Source: RGIG4608 sp051867875
GTDB lineage: Bacteria > Bacillota > Clostridia > Oscillospirales > CAG-272
Direction of reading: 5' to 3'
DNA length: 64,000 nucleotides
Assembly (NCBI GenBank): GCA_051867875.1
Contig: JBJDZG010000004.1
Coordinates: 167,376 to 231,375 of the forward strand
How positions within the stretch are numbered: the stretch's first letter is position 1; each line of letters begins with the position of its first letter. A program made the position numbers and the translations under genes. This document shows positions 57,724 through 64,000 of the stretch, in pieces. Below the pieces are notes generated by a model that worked only from the letters and a program-made list of their open reading frames with translations, searched no databases and was not told the origin of the DNA.

Positions 57724-58386
57724 TTATTCTCTGCCCCCTTTTTTGAGTCCTTCCTCACAAAGATGCGCTATCGGGCACTCCGAGCAACGCGGTGCGCGTG
57801 CAGAGCAGGTGTCGCGTCCGAACTGCACTATGCGGTGGCAGAGGTCGCTCTGCTCCTCGGGCTCGACGAGCTCCGCCATAATAAGTTCAACCTTATGCGG
57901 GTCTTTAAGCTTCTGCGGATACATTCCGAAGCGTCCGCAAATTCTTATCATATGCGTGTCCGCAACGATTGCGGGCTTGTGGAATATATCTCCGAGCAAA
58001 AGATTTGCTATCTTTCTGCCAACGCCCGCGAATTTCAGAAGCTCGTCCATATCGTCGGGCAAAACCCCGCCGTACTCGTCGCAGAGCATCGCGCAGGCGT
58101 CAACTATATTCTTCGCCTTGGTGCGAAAAAGTCCGCACGGGCGGATTATCTCCTCGACGTCGGCATAGTCCGCGCGGGCGAGGCTCTCGCAGGTGGGATA
58201 AACAGCAAAAAGCTCTCTGCAAACAATATTCACACGGGCATCGGTACACTGCGCGGAGAGCCTTCCCATAACGAGAAGCTTCCACGGCTCGCCCTCAAAT
58301 TCGAGCGCGCAGACTGCTTGCGGGTATATTTTTTTGAGCTCGGTGATAATCCCGGCTATTCTTTCCTTTTTTTCTGACTTTTTCAT
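57724..58386 (-). CDS. nth: Endonuclease III
   Basis: The DNA glycosylase/AP lyase removes oxidised pyrimidines. The 220-residue protein has LSAQCTDARVN at the front, the helix-hairpin-helix FAGVGRKIANLLLG with catalytic Lys125, and Asp143 in VADTHMIR. The C-terminal 4Fe-4S cluster has Cys194, Cys201, Cys204 and Cys210 in the exact C-x6-C-x2-C-x5-C spacing. It starts two bases after the mreC stop region and ends next to the aroK start, so it lies inside the operon. The usual LSAQTTD reads LSAQCTD, a mild change. Confidence 0.96.
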   Translation of the reverse strand: MKKSEKKERIAGIITELKKIYPQAVCALEFEGEPWKLLVMGRLSAQCTDARVNIVCRELFAVYPTCESLARADYADVEEIIRPCGLFRTKAKNIVDACAMLCDEYGGVLPDDMDELLKFAGVGRKIANLLLGDIFHKPAIVADTHMIRICGRFGMYPQKLKDPHKVELIMAELVEPEEQSDLCHRIVQFGRDTCSARAPRCSECPIAHLCEEGLKKGGRE

Positions 58387-58387
58387 A

Positions 58388-59215
58388 TTATTCCACCGTA
58401 AACGACTTGATTATCATAACTCGGCTGATATCGTTAAAATTGACCGCAGGCTCGACCGTTGCGATAATGGAACGGCTCGCGTCGTCAATCTGTACCTCGG
58501 TAACGGTGCCTATTTTGAGCCCGTAAGGATAAATGCTTCCCTTTCCGCTCGTGATGACGTTATCGCCGACGGCGACGCTACTGAAATCGGTAACGCCCGT
58601 CGTGTAGAGAAAACGGCAATTTCCCTTGTAATAGCCTTCAACGATACCGACGAGAGCACTTCTCTCGATAACGGCACCGACCGACGACGAGATGTCCACG
58701 ACGCAGATGACCTCGCACGAGGTGAGTCCGACCTCGGTTATTCTGCCGACGAGTCCCTCGCCCGCGATGACGGTCATTCCCGCCTCGATGCCGTGAAGCG
58801 AGCCTTTGTTCAGCGTGAGCGTAGTGTGGGACGTGCCCGAATTTTTGCCTATGACCGTGGCATCGGCAAATTCAAAGGTTGTGTTCTGATTTTTGACGTC
58901 AAGGAAGTCGCGCAACCACTCATTTTCCTCTTTGAGCACGGCAAGATCGCTCCGTAGCTTTTTAAGCTCCTCGTTTTCCTTTCGCAGCGCCTCGTTTTCA
59001 GCCAGAATACGGTCAAATTCCGTAAAATATTCAACGAAGCCCGAAAGCCCGTCGGCGCAGGCGTTGAACACTGCCCTGAAAGGCGTTGAAATCAGATTTA
59101 CCGCGTCCTTTAAGAACCAAGCGTTACCCGAAACGGAGAGCACAACGGAAAAAACCGTCAGGCAGAGCACAACGGTGAGAGCTATCATAAAAAATTTGTT
59201 CTTAAAATAACGCAT
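58388..59215 (-). CDS. mreC: Rod-shape-determining protein MreC
   Basis: MreC is a bitopic membrane protein that scaffolds the elongasome. The 275-residue protein has a membrane helix (10-30), a coiled coil (about 70-110: ENEALRKENEELKKLRSDL), and the beta-rich periplasmic-type domain with VIGKNSGTSHTTLTLNKGS, GEGLVGRITEVG and the final double-barrel strands. Genes mreB and mreD are not adjacent, while nth and aroK follow, which is a less common arrangement. It is preceded by the transketolase terminator. The start is ATG 59215 after GAGGAAG. Confidence 0.94.
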   Translation of the reverse strand: MRYFKNKFFMIALTVVLCLTVFSVVLSVSGNAWFLKDAVNLISTPFRAVFNACADGLSGFVEYFTEFDRILAENEALRKENEELKKLRSDLAVLKEENEWLRDFLDVKNQNTTFEFADATVIGKNSGTSHTTLTLNKGSLHGIEAGMTVIAGEGLVGRITEVGLTSCEVICVVDISSSVGAVIERSALVGIVEGYYKGNCRFLYTTGVTDFSSVAVGDNVITSGKGSIYPYGLKIGTVTEVQIDDASRSIIATVEPAVNFNDISRVMIIKSFTVE

Positions 59216-59230
59216 ATCTTCCTCAATTCA

Positions 59231-59259
59231 GTAAAATGGGGGAAATTCCCCCATTTTAC
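59231..59259. terminator. Intrinsic terminator after the transketolase genes
   Basis: The perfect 12-bp stem GTAAAATGGGGG/CCCCCATTTTAC has a five-base loop. It ends the transketolase transcript on the minus strand. Confidence 0.85.
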
Positions 59260-59265
59260 TATATT

Positions 59266-60210
59266 TTATTTTCTTGCGATAACCTCTTTTGCTTTTTTAG
59301 CAATATTTTCGGCTGTAAGTCCGTAGTATTCCATAAGCGCGGGAACGCTTCCCGAGCGTCCGAAGGTATCCTCAACGCCCACTCTTGCCATGGGCACAGG
59401 GCAATTTTCAACCAGGACCTCGGCAACGGCAGAGCCAAGACCGCCGAGTACGGTGTGCTCCTCGGAAACCACGAGAGCGCCCGTTTCTTTCGCCGCCCTT
59501 ATAATAATATCCTTATCGATGGGCTTGATAGTGTGAATATTAACCACTCTTGCAGAAATGCCCTCTTTTGCAAGAAGCTCGCGCGCCTCAAGCGATACGG
59601 AAACCATAAAGCCCGTAGCGACGAGAGTAACGTCGGTTCCGTCGGCAACCGTAACGCCCTTGCCTATTTCAAATTTATAATCATCTCTGTCAAAGAGAAT
59701 GGGAAGCGCGTATCTTCCGAAACGGAGATAAACGGGCCCGTCGTGCAAAATCGCCGCCTCGACTGCCGCTCTCGCCTCAACTCCGTCCGCGGGGTTCAGA
59801 ATAACCATACCGGGAATGGAGCGCATAAGCGCGAAATCCTCATTGCACTGGTGGGTTGCGCCGTCCTCGCCGACGGAAATTCCGCCGTGGGTTGCGCCGA
59901 TTTTTACGTTAAGGTGCGTATATCCTATGGAGTTTCTGACCTGCTCGAACGCTCTGCCCGATGCAAACATGGCAAAGCTCGACGCAAAAACGGTCTTGCC
60001 CGTTGACGCGATTCCCGCGGCAACGCTCATCATATTTCCCTCTGCAATACCGCAGTCGAAAAATCTATCGGGGTATTTCTTCTTAAACATTCCCGTTTTC
60101 GTAGCGGCGGCAAGGTCTGCGTCAAGGACGACGAAATCGTATTTTTCGGCGAGCTCGCAGAGTGCTGCGCCGTAGGCTTCTCTCGTAGCTATTTTCTTAA
60201 CATCTGCCAT
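59266..60210 (-). CDS. Transketolase, C-terminal subunit
   Basis: The 314-residue protein is the pyrimidine-binding half of a split transketolase, with the pyrimidine-type domain (RFFDCGIAEGNMMSVAAG, carrying the Glu that activates thiamine diphosphate, and GATHGGISVGEDGATH) and the C-terminal domain (VSEEHTVLGGLGSAVAE). Together with the N-terminal subunit it moves two-carbon units between sugar phosphates in the pentose phosphate pathway. AAGGAGG before ATG 60210 sets the start; the frame to 60324 overlaps the upstream gene and is rejected. The split form is common in Clostridia and archaea. Confidence 0.94.
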   Translation of the reverse strand: MADVKKIATREAYGAALCELAEKYDFVVLDADLAAATKTGMFKKKYPDRFFDCGIAEGNMMSVAAGIASTGKTVFASSFAMFASGRAFEQVRNSIGYTHLNVKIGATHGGISVGEDGATHQCNEDFALMRSIPGMVILNPADGVEARAAVEAAILHDGPVYLRFGRYALPILFDRDDYKFEIGKGVTVADGTDVTLVATGFMVSVSLEARELLAKEGISARVVNIHTIKPIDKDIIIRAAKETGALVVSEEHTVLGGLGSAVAEVLVENCPVPMARVGVEDTFGRSGSVPALMEYYGLTAENIAKKAKEVIARK

Positions 60211-60223
60211 TTTTCCGTCCTCC

Positions 60224-61060
60224 TTATACAAAACGTGTTTTGAGCTCTTCGATAGCAGCAGCGTGTTGCTCATCGTTTGGAGCCGCACCGTGCCAAGAAA
60301 CCGAGTTTTCCATAAAGGAAACACCCTTGCCCTTAGTCGTTTTTGCGATTATCACCGTAGGTCTGCCCTTTGTGGCTCTCGCCTCGGAGAATGCTCGCTC
60401 TATCTCGTTAAAATCGTGTCCGTCTATTGTAATTACGTGAAATCCGAACGCCTCGAATTTCTTGTCGTGGGGTGTGGGATTCATAACCTCCGTGATAGGT
60501 CCGTCAATCTGAAGACCGTTGAGGTCAAGAATAACGCAGAGATTGTCAAGCTTGTAGTGGCAGGCAAACATTGAAGCCTCCCAGACCTGACCTTCCTCGC
60601 TCTCGCCGTCGCCGATTATCGTATAGACGCGGTAGTCCTTATTGTCTATCTTTCCCGCAAGCGCCATTCCGCAAGCGGCTGAAATTCCGAGTCCCAAAGA
60701 GCCCGCCGACATATCGACACCGGGGATTTTGTGCATATCGGGATGTCCTTGAAGATAACTGTCTATCTTACGCAGGGTTACAAGGTCGTCCACGGGGAAA
60801 AATCCTCTGTGCGCCAGCGTTGAATAAAGCGCGGGCGCTGTGTGTCCCTTTGAGAGCACGAAACGGTCCCTGTCCTCCTTTTTGGGATTTTCGAGGTCAA
60901 TATTCATTTCCTCAAAATAGAGATACGAAAGAATATCCGCAATGGAAAGCGAACCGCCGGGGTGGCCGCTCTTAGCGGCGTGCGTCGCGTCGATTATTCC
61001 TATTCTTATATTATTTGCTATGTTTTTAAGCTCTGTAATTCTCTTTTCTTCCACAGCCAA
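60224..61060 (-). CDS. Transketolase, N-terminal subunit
   Basis: The 278-residue protein binds the diphosphate part of thiamine diphosphate. AAKSGHPGGSLSIADIL, LSKGHTAPALY and GDGESEEGQVWEAS, the last with the metal-binding GDG...N pattern continuing to DLNGLQ, are intact. DMSAGSLGLGISAACG is the substrate channel. The C-terminal subunit gene starts 13 bp after its stop. The operon's promoter at 61106-61134 is close to consensus. Confidence 0.94.
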   Translation of the reverse strand: MAVEEKRITELKNIANNIRIGIIDATHAAKSGHPGGSLSIADILSYLYFEEMNIDLENPKKEDRDRFVLSKGHTAPALYSTLAHRGFFPVDDLVTLRKIDSYLQGHPDMHKIPGVDMSAGSLGLGISAACGMALAGKIDNKDYRVYTIIGDGESEEGQVWEASMFACHYKLDNLCVILDLNGLQIDGPITEVMNPTPHDKKFEAFGFHVITIDGHDFNEIERAFSEARATKGRPTVIIAKTTKGKGVSFMENSVSWHGAAPNDEQHAAAIEELKTRFV

Positions 61061-61105
61061 ACCTCACTTTTTATCTTTTTTATCGGGTACAGTCGCCCGT
61101 ATAAT

Positions 61106-61134
61106 ATTATACCCGAAATAAAGAGCGATGTCAA
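61106..61134 (-). promoter_or_regulatory. Consensus sigma-A promoter of the transketolase operon
   Basis: On the minus strand TTGACA, 17 nt, TATAAT. The -10 lies within GTATAATATTATAC, a perfect palindrome that could be an operator. The rest of the 334-bp gap to 61394 is AT-rich and holds the divergent promoter at 61287. Confidence 0.9.
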
Positions 61135-61286
61135 GATTATAATTAATATTATTAAATCAAAGTTACATAGCACATTACCCCCCCGATGTCAAGAAAAATT
61201 TTCGCGTTTTCACCCGTATATTCAACAAAATTTTTCACCTTAAATTATTGAAAGTGCCGATTTTATTTTTCTGCTCTCTAACCCTA

Positions 61287-61314
61287 TTGACATTTTGCAA
61301 ATGCGATTTATACT
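61287..61314 (+). promoter_or_regulatory. Promoter of the small secreted protein gene
   Basis: TTGACA (61287-61292), 16 nt, TATACT (61309-61314). A second -10-like TATAAT lies five bases further. Confidence 0.75.
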
Positions 61315-61394
61315 ATAATCAAGGAAACGTAATATACTTAATTTTAACGGCGCAGGGGGGTAAATGGCATCGTGTCGCAAATAGGAGGTATATT

Positions 61395-61805
61395 ATGAAA
61401 AACGCAAAAAAATCAGTTAGCTTCATTTTGTCATTAATTATGGTTTTTACCGTATTTTGTTATATTTCCGTGCCTGCTTATGCACTCGGGGATGAATCCG
61501 CGGCGCAGACGTACTCTGCCGACGACATTACTATAACATTCTCAGAGGGAACCTTCACAGTTAAATACACCCAAGATTACGACGCGTTTTACAGAATCGA
61601 GATAGAGATTGAATTAAAGAAAAACACCTGGCTCGTACTCTGGGAGACCGTTGACAGCGTCAGCGATTATTCCTACAACAACGCAGGCACACTCAAATAC
61701 TCCTTTTCCATGGGCAGTTCCGGCACGTACCGGGCGTATTATACTATAAGTATCTACTATATGGACGGCTCCGTAGATACAGTCGAGGGTTACAAACAAG
61801 CATAG
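61395..61805 (+). CDS. Small secreted beta-rich protein
   Basis: The 136-residue product has a classical signal peptide with a basic start and a hydrophobic core, ending at SVPAYALGDE, where cleavage after Ala-Leu-Gly or Ala is likely. The mature part of about 105 residues is rich in Tyr, Ser and Thr and looks like one Ig- or fibronectin-like domain (DDITITFSEGTFTVKY, GTYRAYYTISIYYMDG). No family is recognised. ATAGGAGGT five bases before ATG 61395 marks the start; the frame back to 61248 crosses the promoter and is rejected. It is transcribed alone with a leader of about 70 nt in which I see no riboswitch. Confidence 0.72.
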   Translation: MKNAKKSVSFILSLIMVFTVFCYISVPAYALGDESAAQTYSADDITITFSEGTFTVKYTQDYDAFYRIEIEIELKKNTWLVLWETVDSVSDYSYNNAGTLKYSFSMGSSGTYRAYYTISIYYMDGSVDTVEGYKQA

Positions 61806-62002
61806 TAACCCGCCGTCGGGAAGAATCAAACCTCTGCGTTTGAAATATACCGTATTCTTCCGAAATCACCGACCGATAATAATATCCTATCAGCATAGCT
61901 GTACCCAAAGCAAAGCGTGTCGGGTAATTTGATTTTTATCGGACGGTATCATTAGTATTTATTAACCAGATGCCTTATTTTCCCCCCTGTGCTTATAATA
62001 AA

Positions 62003-62035
62003 AACGGGACTGCCTACGCAGTCCCGTTACATTTT
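62003..62035 (-). terminator. Intrinsic terminator of the sigma/anti-sigma operon
   Basis: The perfect 11-bp stem AACGGGACTGC/GCAGTCCCGTT has a CTAC loop and T-rich flanks. It may also stop the plus-strand secreted-protein transcript; 61806-62000 otherwise holds no gene. Confidence 0.88.
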
Positions 62036-62047
62036 ATTTTCATTTAT

Positions 62048-62740
62048 TCATTTATCCTGCGGCATTTTGACCTCGTATCTTTCGAGTCCTTCGAGCATCT
62101 TGTAAATTTCCTCGTACTCTAAAAGTAATCTGCTTTCTATCAGAACATAACTAGCCTCGCCGTCATACCATATATAGTCGCACAAGTTATTTTTTTTGTT
62201 GGAAATACAGATTATCTCATATCCCTTGTATTCTACTACCTCTGCGTCATAACGCTCGGCATCGTATCGAACATTATATTTCGTACATGTAGTTATATGA
62301 ATTTCATTACGCATTTTGCGGCTTTTATAAATCGCACTGCGAGGAACATCCGAGCGAAGATAATAGTAGCTCTCGGGCATATAAGTCAGTCTGTACGCAT
62401 AACTGTAATCTTTGCAGGGGATTTCCTCAAAACAATAATATACATCGCCGTTCTGATATTCCTCTTTTATCAAATGGCCCGATACTTCTCTGTATATTAA
62501 ACCGGTAGCGCAGGCGGCAAGCAGAGTCATCGCCGCCACAAGAAGCACGAGAAGCCTTCTTTTGCGCCTTGTGAGTACCTTTTTACCTGATACTATCCGC
62601 GCCATTCTCTTTTTATGCGCCCTCGTTGAACTGTCGGATTCACTGCTTTCTGCAACGACAGTATCAAATTTATCGCACATAGCCTCGCTCAAAGCTCCGA
62701 GAAGAAGCTCGCGCTCGGATTCATATTCAGTTCTTTGCAT
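62048..62740 (-). CDS. Putative membrane anti-sigma factor
   Basis: The 230-residue protein has a cytoplasmic N-terminal part of about 75 residues, a basic stop (TRRKRRLLVLLVAAMTLLAA) with a single membrane helix, and an outer domain with several Tyr and paired Cys. The C-terminal KGYEIICISNKKNNL region is like DUF4367 domains of anti-sigma proteins. It overlaps the ECF sigma gene end by 14 bp, the standard arrangement for a sigma factor and its membrane anti-sigma. The N-terminal part lacks the zinc-binding HxxxCxxC motif. The role as anti-sigma factor is inferred mainly from position and topology. Confidence 0.7.
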   Translation of the reverse strand: MQRTEYESERELLLGALSEAMCDKFDTVVAESSESDSSTRAHKKRMARIVSGKKVLTRRKRRLLVLLVAAMTLLAACATGLIYREVSGHLIKEEYQNGDVYYCFEEIPCKDYSYAYRLTYMPESYYYLRSDVPRSAIYKSRKMRNEIHITTCTKYNVRYDAERYDAEVVEYKGYEIICISNKKNNLCDYIWYDGEASYVLIESRLLLEYEEIYKMLEGLERYEVKMPQDK

Positions 62741-63293
62741 GATTGTCCTTCTCCTTCAAAATTCTGATAAGTTCAATACGGGCACGGCGGAGCCTTGTGT
62801 AGACGGTCTGCTCCGAAATTCCCATATATTCGGCTATCTGTGCGGGTTTCATTCCCTCAACAGTCAAAAAGAGAGTACTGCTGTAAATCAGGTCGAGCTC
62901 CTTGATAGCATCTACTACCTGCCCGTACCTTTCCTTTATCCTCAGCTCCTCGTAAAAGCTGTTGTCGGATATCTCAAAGCCGTCATCGAGCTCCCCGTCC
63001 GATGCGTACTTTCGGTTCTCTCTCAAATAGTCAACGGCAACGCTGTGAACGGTGCTTATTAAGTAGGACTTTATCTCGCGCTCGCTCTTCGCGAAATCTA
63101 TCTTTCCGCTCTCAAAAAGCTTTATGTACGTCCGTTGGATAACGTCCTCGGCATCAAGCTCGTAGTTGCGGCAGCCGCTGCGTTTCAGCAATTCTTTCGC
63201 GTAAATGAGCATATCCCTGTGGTAATGCTTGTAAAGGTATTCAATTCCTTTTCCCATCTCTTCGGGGGCTATGGTCATTAAAAACGAAATCAT
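62727..63293 (-). CDS. ECF-type sigma-70 factor
   Basis: The 188-residue factor has region 2 (YLYKHYHRDMLIYAKELL, then AEDVIQRTYIKLFE), a linker, and region 4 with the helix-turn-helix MKPAQIAEYMGISEQTVYTR. It should direct RNA polymerase to a small regulon, probably envelope stress. The frame extends to 63428, but AAGGAGA six bases before ATG 63293 and the promoter at 63322 limit it. It overlaps the putative anti-sigma gene. The promoter is sigma-A-like, so autoregulation by the factor itself is not evident. Confidence 0.9.
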   Translation of the reverse strand: MISFLMTIAPEEMGKGIEYLYKHYHRDMLIYAKELLKRSGCRNYELDAEDVIQRTYIKLFESGKIDFAKSEREIKSYLISTVHSVAVDYLRENRKYASDGELDDGFEISDNSFYEELRIKERYGQVVDAIKELDLIYSSTLFLTVEGMKPAQIAEYMGISEQTVYTRLRRARIELIRILKEKDNHAKN

Positions 63294-63321
63294 TGTCATT
63301 CTCCTTGCAAGTAATGTTATA

Positions 63322-63350
63322 ATTATACAACATTTTCCACCAAATTTCAA
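63322..63350 (-). promoter_or_regulatory. Sigma-A promoter of the ECF operon
   Basis: On the minus strand TTGAAA, 17 nt, TATAAT. Confidence 0.82.
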
Positions 63351-63430
63351 GTGGTTTCGCAATAAAAAATTAAGAATGAAAAAAAGTTTTGGGCAGAACC
63401 AAAACGGATATATCAAGGAGTAAGACAACC

Positions 63431-63870
63431 GAATCAGTTAAACTTTTTTTCATTCTCATATATTAATACGCATTTTTTTGCGGTTTTTATTCACTTTTTT
63501 TCAATTTTTTTGATTTTTTTTGATATTTTACCAAATTTTTCGGCTTTTTTTCATTTTGCGGGATTTTTTCTCGCTTTTTCGATTTTCGGATTTATCAGGA
63601 CGGATTTTTAGCGGTGTTAAAGATTTTTTGCACAACTGCACTTCACCGCGCGCATTTTCGCGCCTTTTTCCGCACCGCCACGCACTTTTACACGGTTTTC
63701 CCGCAAACCGCGCGCATACCCTCGCGCCTTTTTCCCGCGCCAGCACACACTTTTACACGGTTTTCCCGCGAACCGCGCGTCTTTCCAGACGGATTCCGCA
63801 CGGTTTCCCTATGTGCCGCGCGCCTTTTCGTGCGATTTTTTCACACCCAACATGCAAATTTTCTCAATAA
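63431..63870. other. Non-coding low-complexity region with a 64-bp direct repeat
   Basis: From 63431 to 63600 the plus strand is T-rich. From 63659 two imperfect copies of a GC-rich 64-bp unit follow (63659-63722 and 63723-63786), sharing ACTTTTACACGGTTTTCCCGC and a flanking CGCGCC. The shared core is quoted in part. Open frames here have no ribosome site and biased composition, so I call no gene. Confidence 0.6.
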
Positions 63871-63874
63871 AAAC

Positions 63875-63905
63875 AAAAAAGCACTCAATATTGAGTGCTT
63901 TTTGC
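63875..63905. terminator. Strong palindromic hairpin terminator
   Basis: AAAAAGCACTCAA/TTGAGTGCTTTTT with a TA loop. No gene on either strand lies close upstream in this window, so it may end a transcript entering from the right edge, or mark an unseen small RNA. Confidence 0.65.
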
Positions 63906-64000
63906 TCCATTTGAGCATTGAAAACCGAATAAAGAGAGGAGAGATGGAGTAAGGAGAAACTCAAGTATAGTGAAACGCTTGAGACCTTTTAAGGAAGGTT
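63906..64000 (+). other. Possible leader of a 23S rRNA gene
   Basis: GCATTGAAAACCGAATAAAG resembles the spacer just before 23S rRNA in many Firmicutes (CATTGAAAACTGAATA), and the window ends with AAGGAAGGTT, like the base before GGTTAAG at the start of 23S. No 16S gene is seen to the left. Tentative. Confidence 0.3.

Noticed and set aside
61176..61184. Run of seven C as a second phase-variation tract
   Set aside because: It is intergenic, short and not placed between promoter boxes or in a reading frame.
63520..63952. Overlapping open frames of about 112-116 codons
   Set aside because: Low-complexity composition, no ribosome sites and direct repeats make coding unlikely.

Overview
The window looks like a chromosomal segment of a low-to-middle GC Bacillota, most likely class Clostridia and possibly an Oscillospirales-type gut anaerobe. 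The grounds are strong AAGGAGG-type ribosome binding sites, near-consensus sigma-A promoters with 17-nt spacers, an iron-sulfur serine dehydratase, SipW-type signal peptidases, S-layer homology domains, class-I c-di-GMP riboswitches and RqcH. I cannot fix the genus by eye.

Layout. 0-4 kb (minus): a cut-off P-loop protein, rqcH and an SLH surface protein. 4-23 kb (mostly plus): housekeeping genes, namely an RluA synthase, a DUF3810 membrane protein, murA, ligA, rsmI, asd, a methyltransferase, a FolC-like protein without a P-loop, an SGNH lipoprotein, an HTH-serine dehydratase fusion, ddl, a TrmH methyltransferase and ktrBA, with minus-strand amidase and TMEM164-like genes between them. 23-44.6 kb (all minus) is the most distinctive part. 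44.6-49.2 kb holds glmS, a shortened PdxR-like regulator and pdxST. 49.2-55.1 kb is accessory: three 208-nt structured repeats, oxdC, an ABC exporter with an XRE-AbrB regulator, a HAD phosphatase, a small segment bounded by copies of a tRNA-Leu 3' end and carrying a four-helix-bundle gene with a hairpin array, and tRNA-Leu(TAG). 55-63.3 kb holds a beta-lactamase-fold hydrolase, aroK, nth, mreC, split transketolase, a small secreted protein and an ECF sigma/anti-sigma pair. The last 0.7 kb is non-coding and may end at the leader of a 23S rRNA gene.

The 23-44.6 kb cluster. Two promoters, each followed at once by a class-I c-di-GMP aptamer, drive (i) three exported proteins with SipW-like signals, including a 1395-residue one, and (ii) a catalytically dead EAL protein, a membrane-anchored exoprotein and a TasA/camelysin-like small exoprotein. 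A third promoter drives a SipW-type peptidase, a membrane-anchored McrB-type AAA+ ATPase, a DUF2357-like partner without a visible nuclease, a second SipW-type peptidase, a coiled-coil protein and a Cache/degenerate-GGDEF/EAL phosphodiesterase. A fourth drives a REC-HD-GYP-histidine kinase-REC-REC protein, an Hpt protein and a GAF-GGDEF cyclase. The hybrid kinase meets the Hpt gene at a run of ten G, where a change of one base would fuse the two proteins. My reading is a c-di-GMP-controlled extracellular matrix or fibre system with its own signal peptidases, an unexplained AAA+ module and dedicated c-di-GMP synthesis, breakdown and phosphorelay.

All calls come from reading the sequence. No database search or folding program was run.
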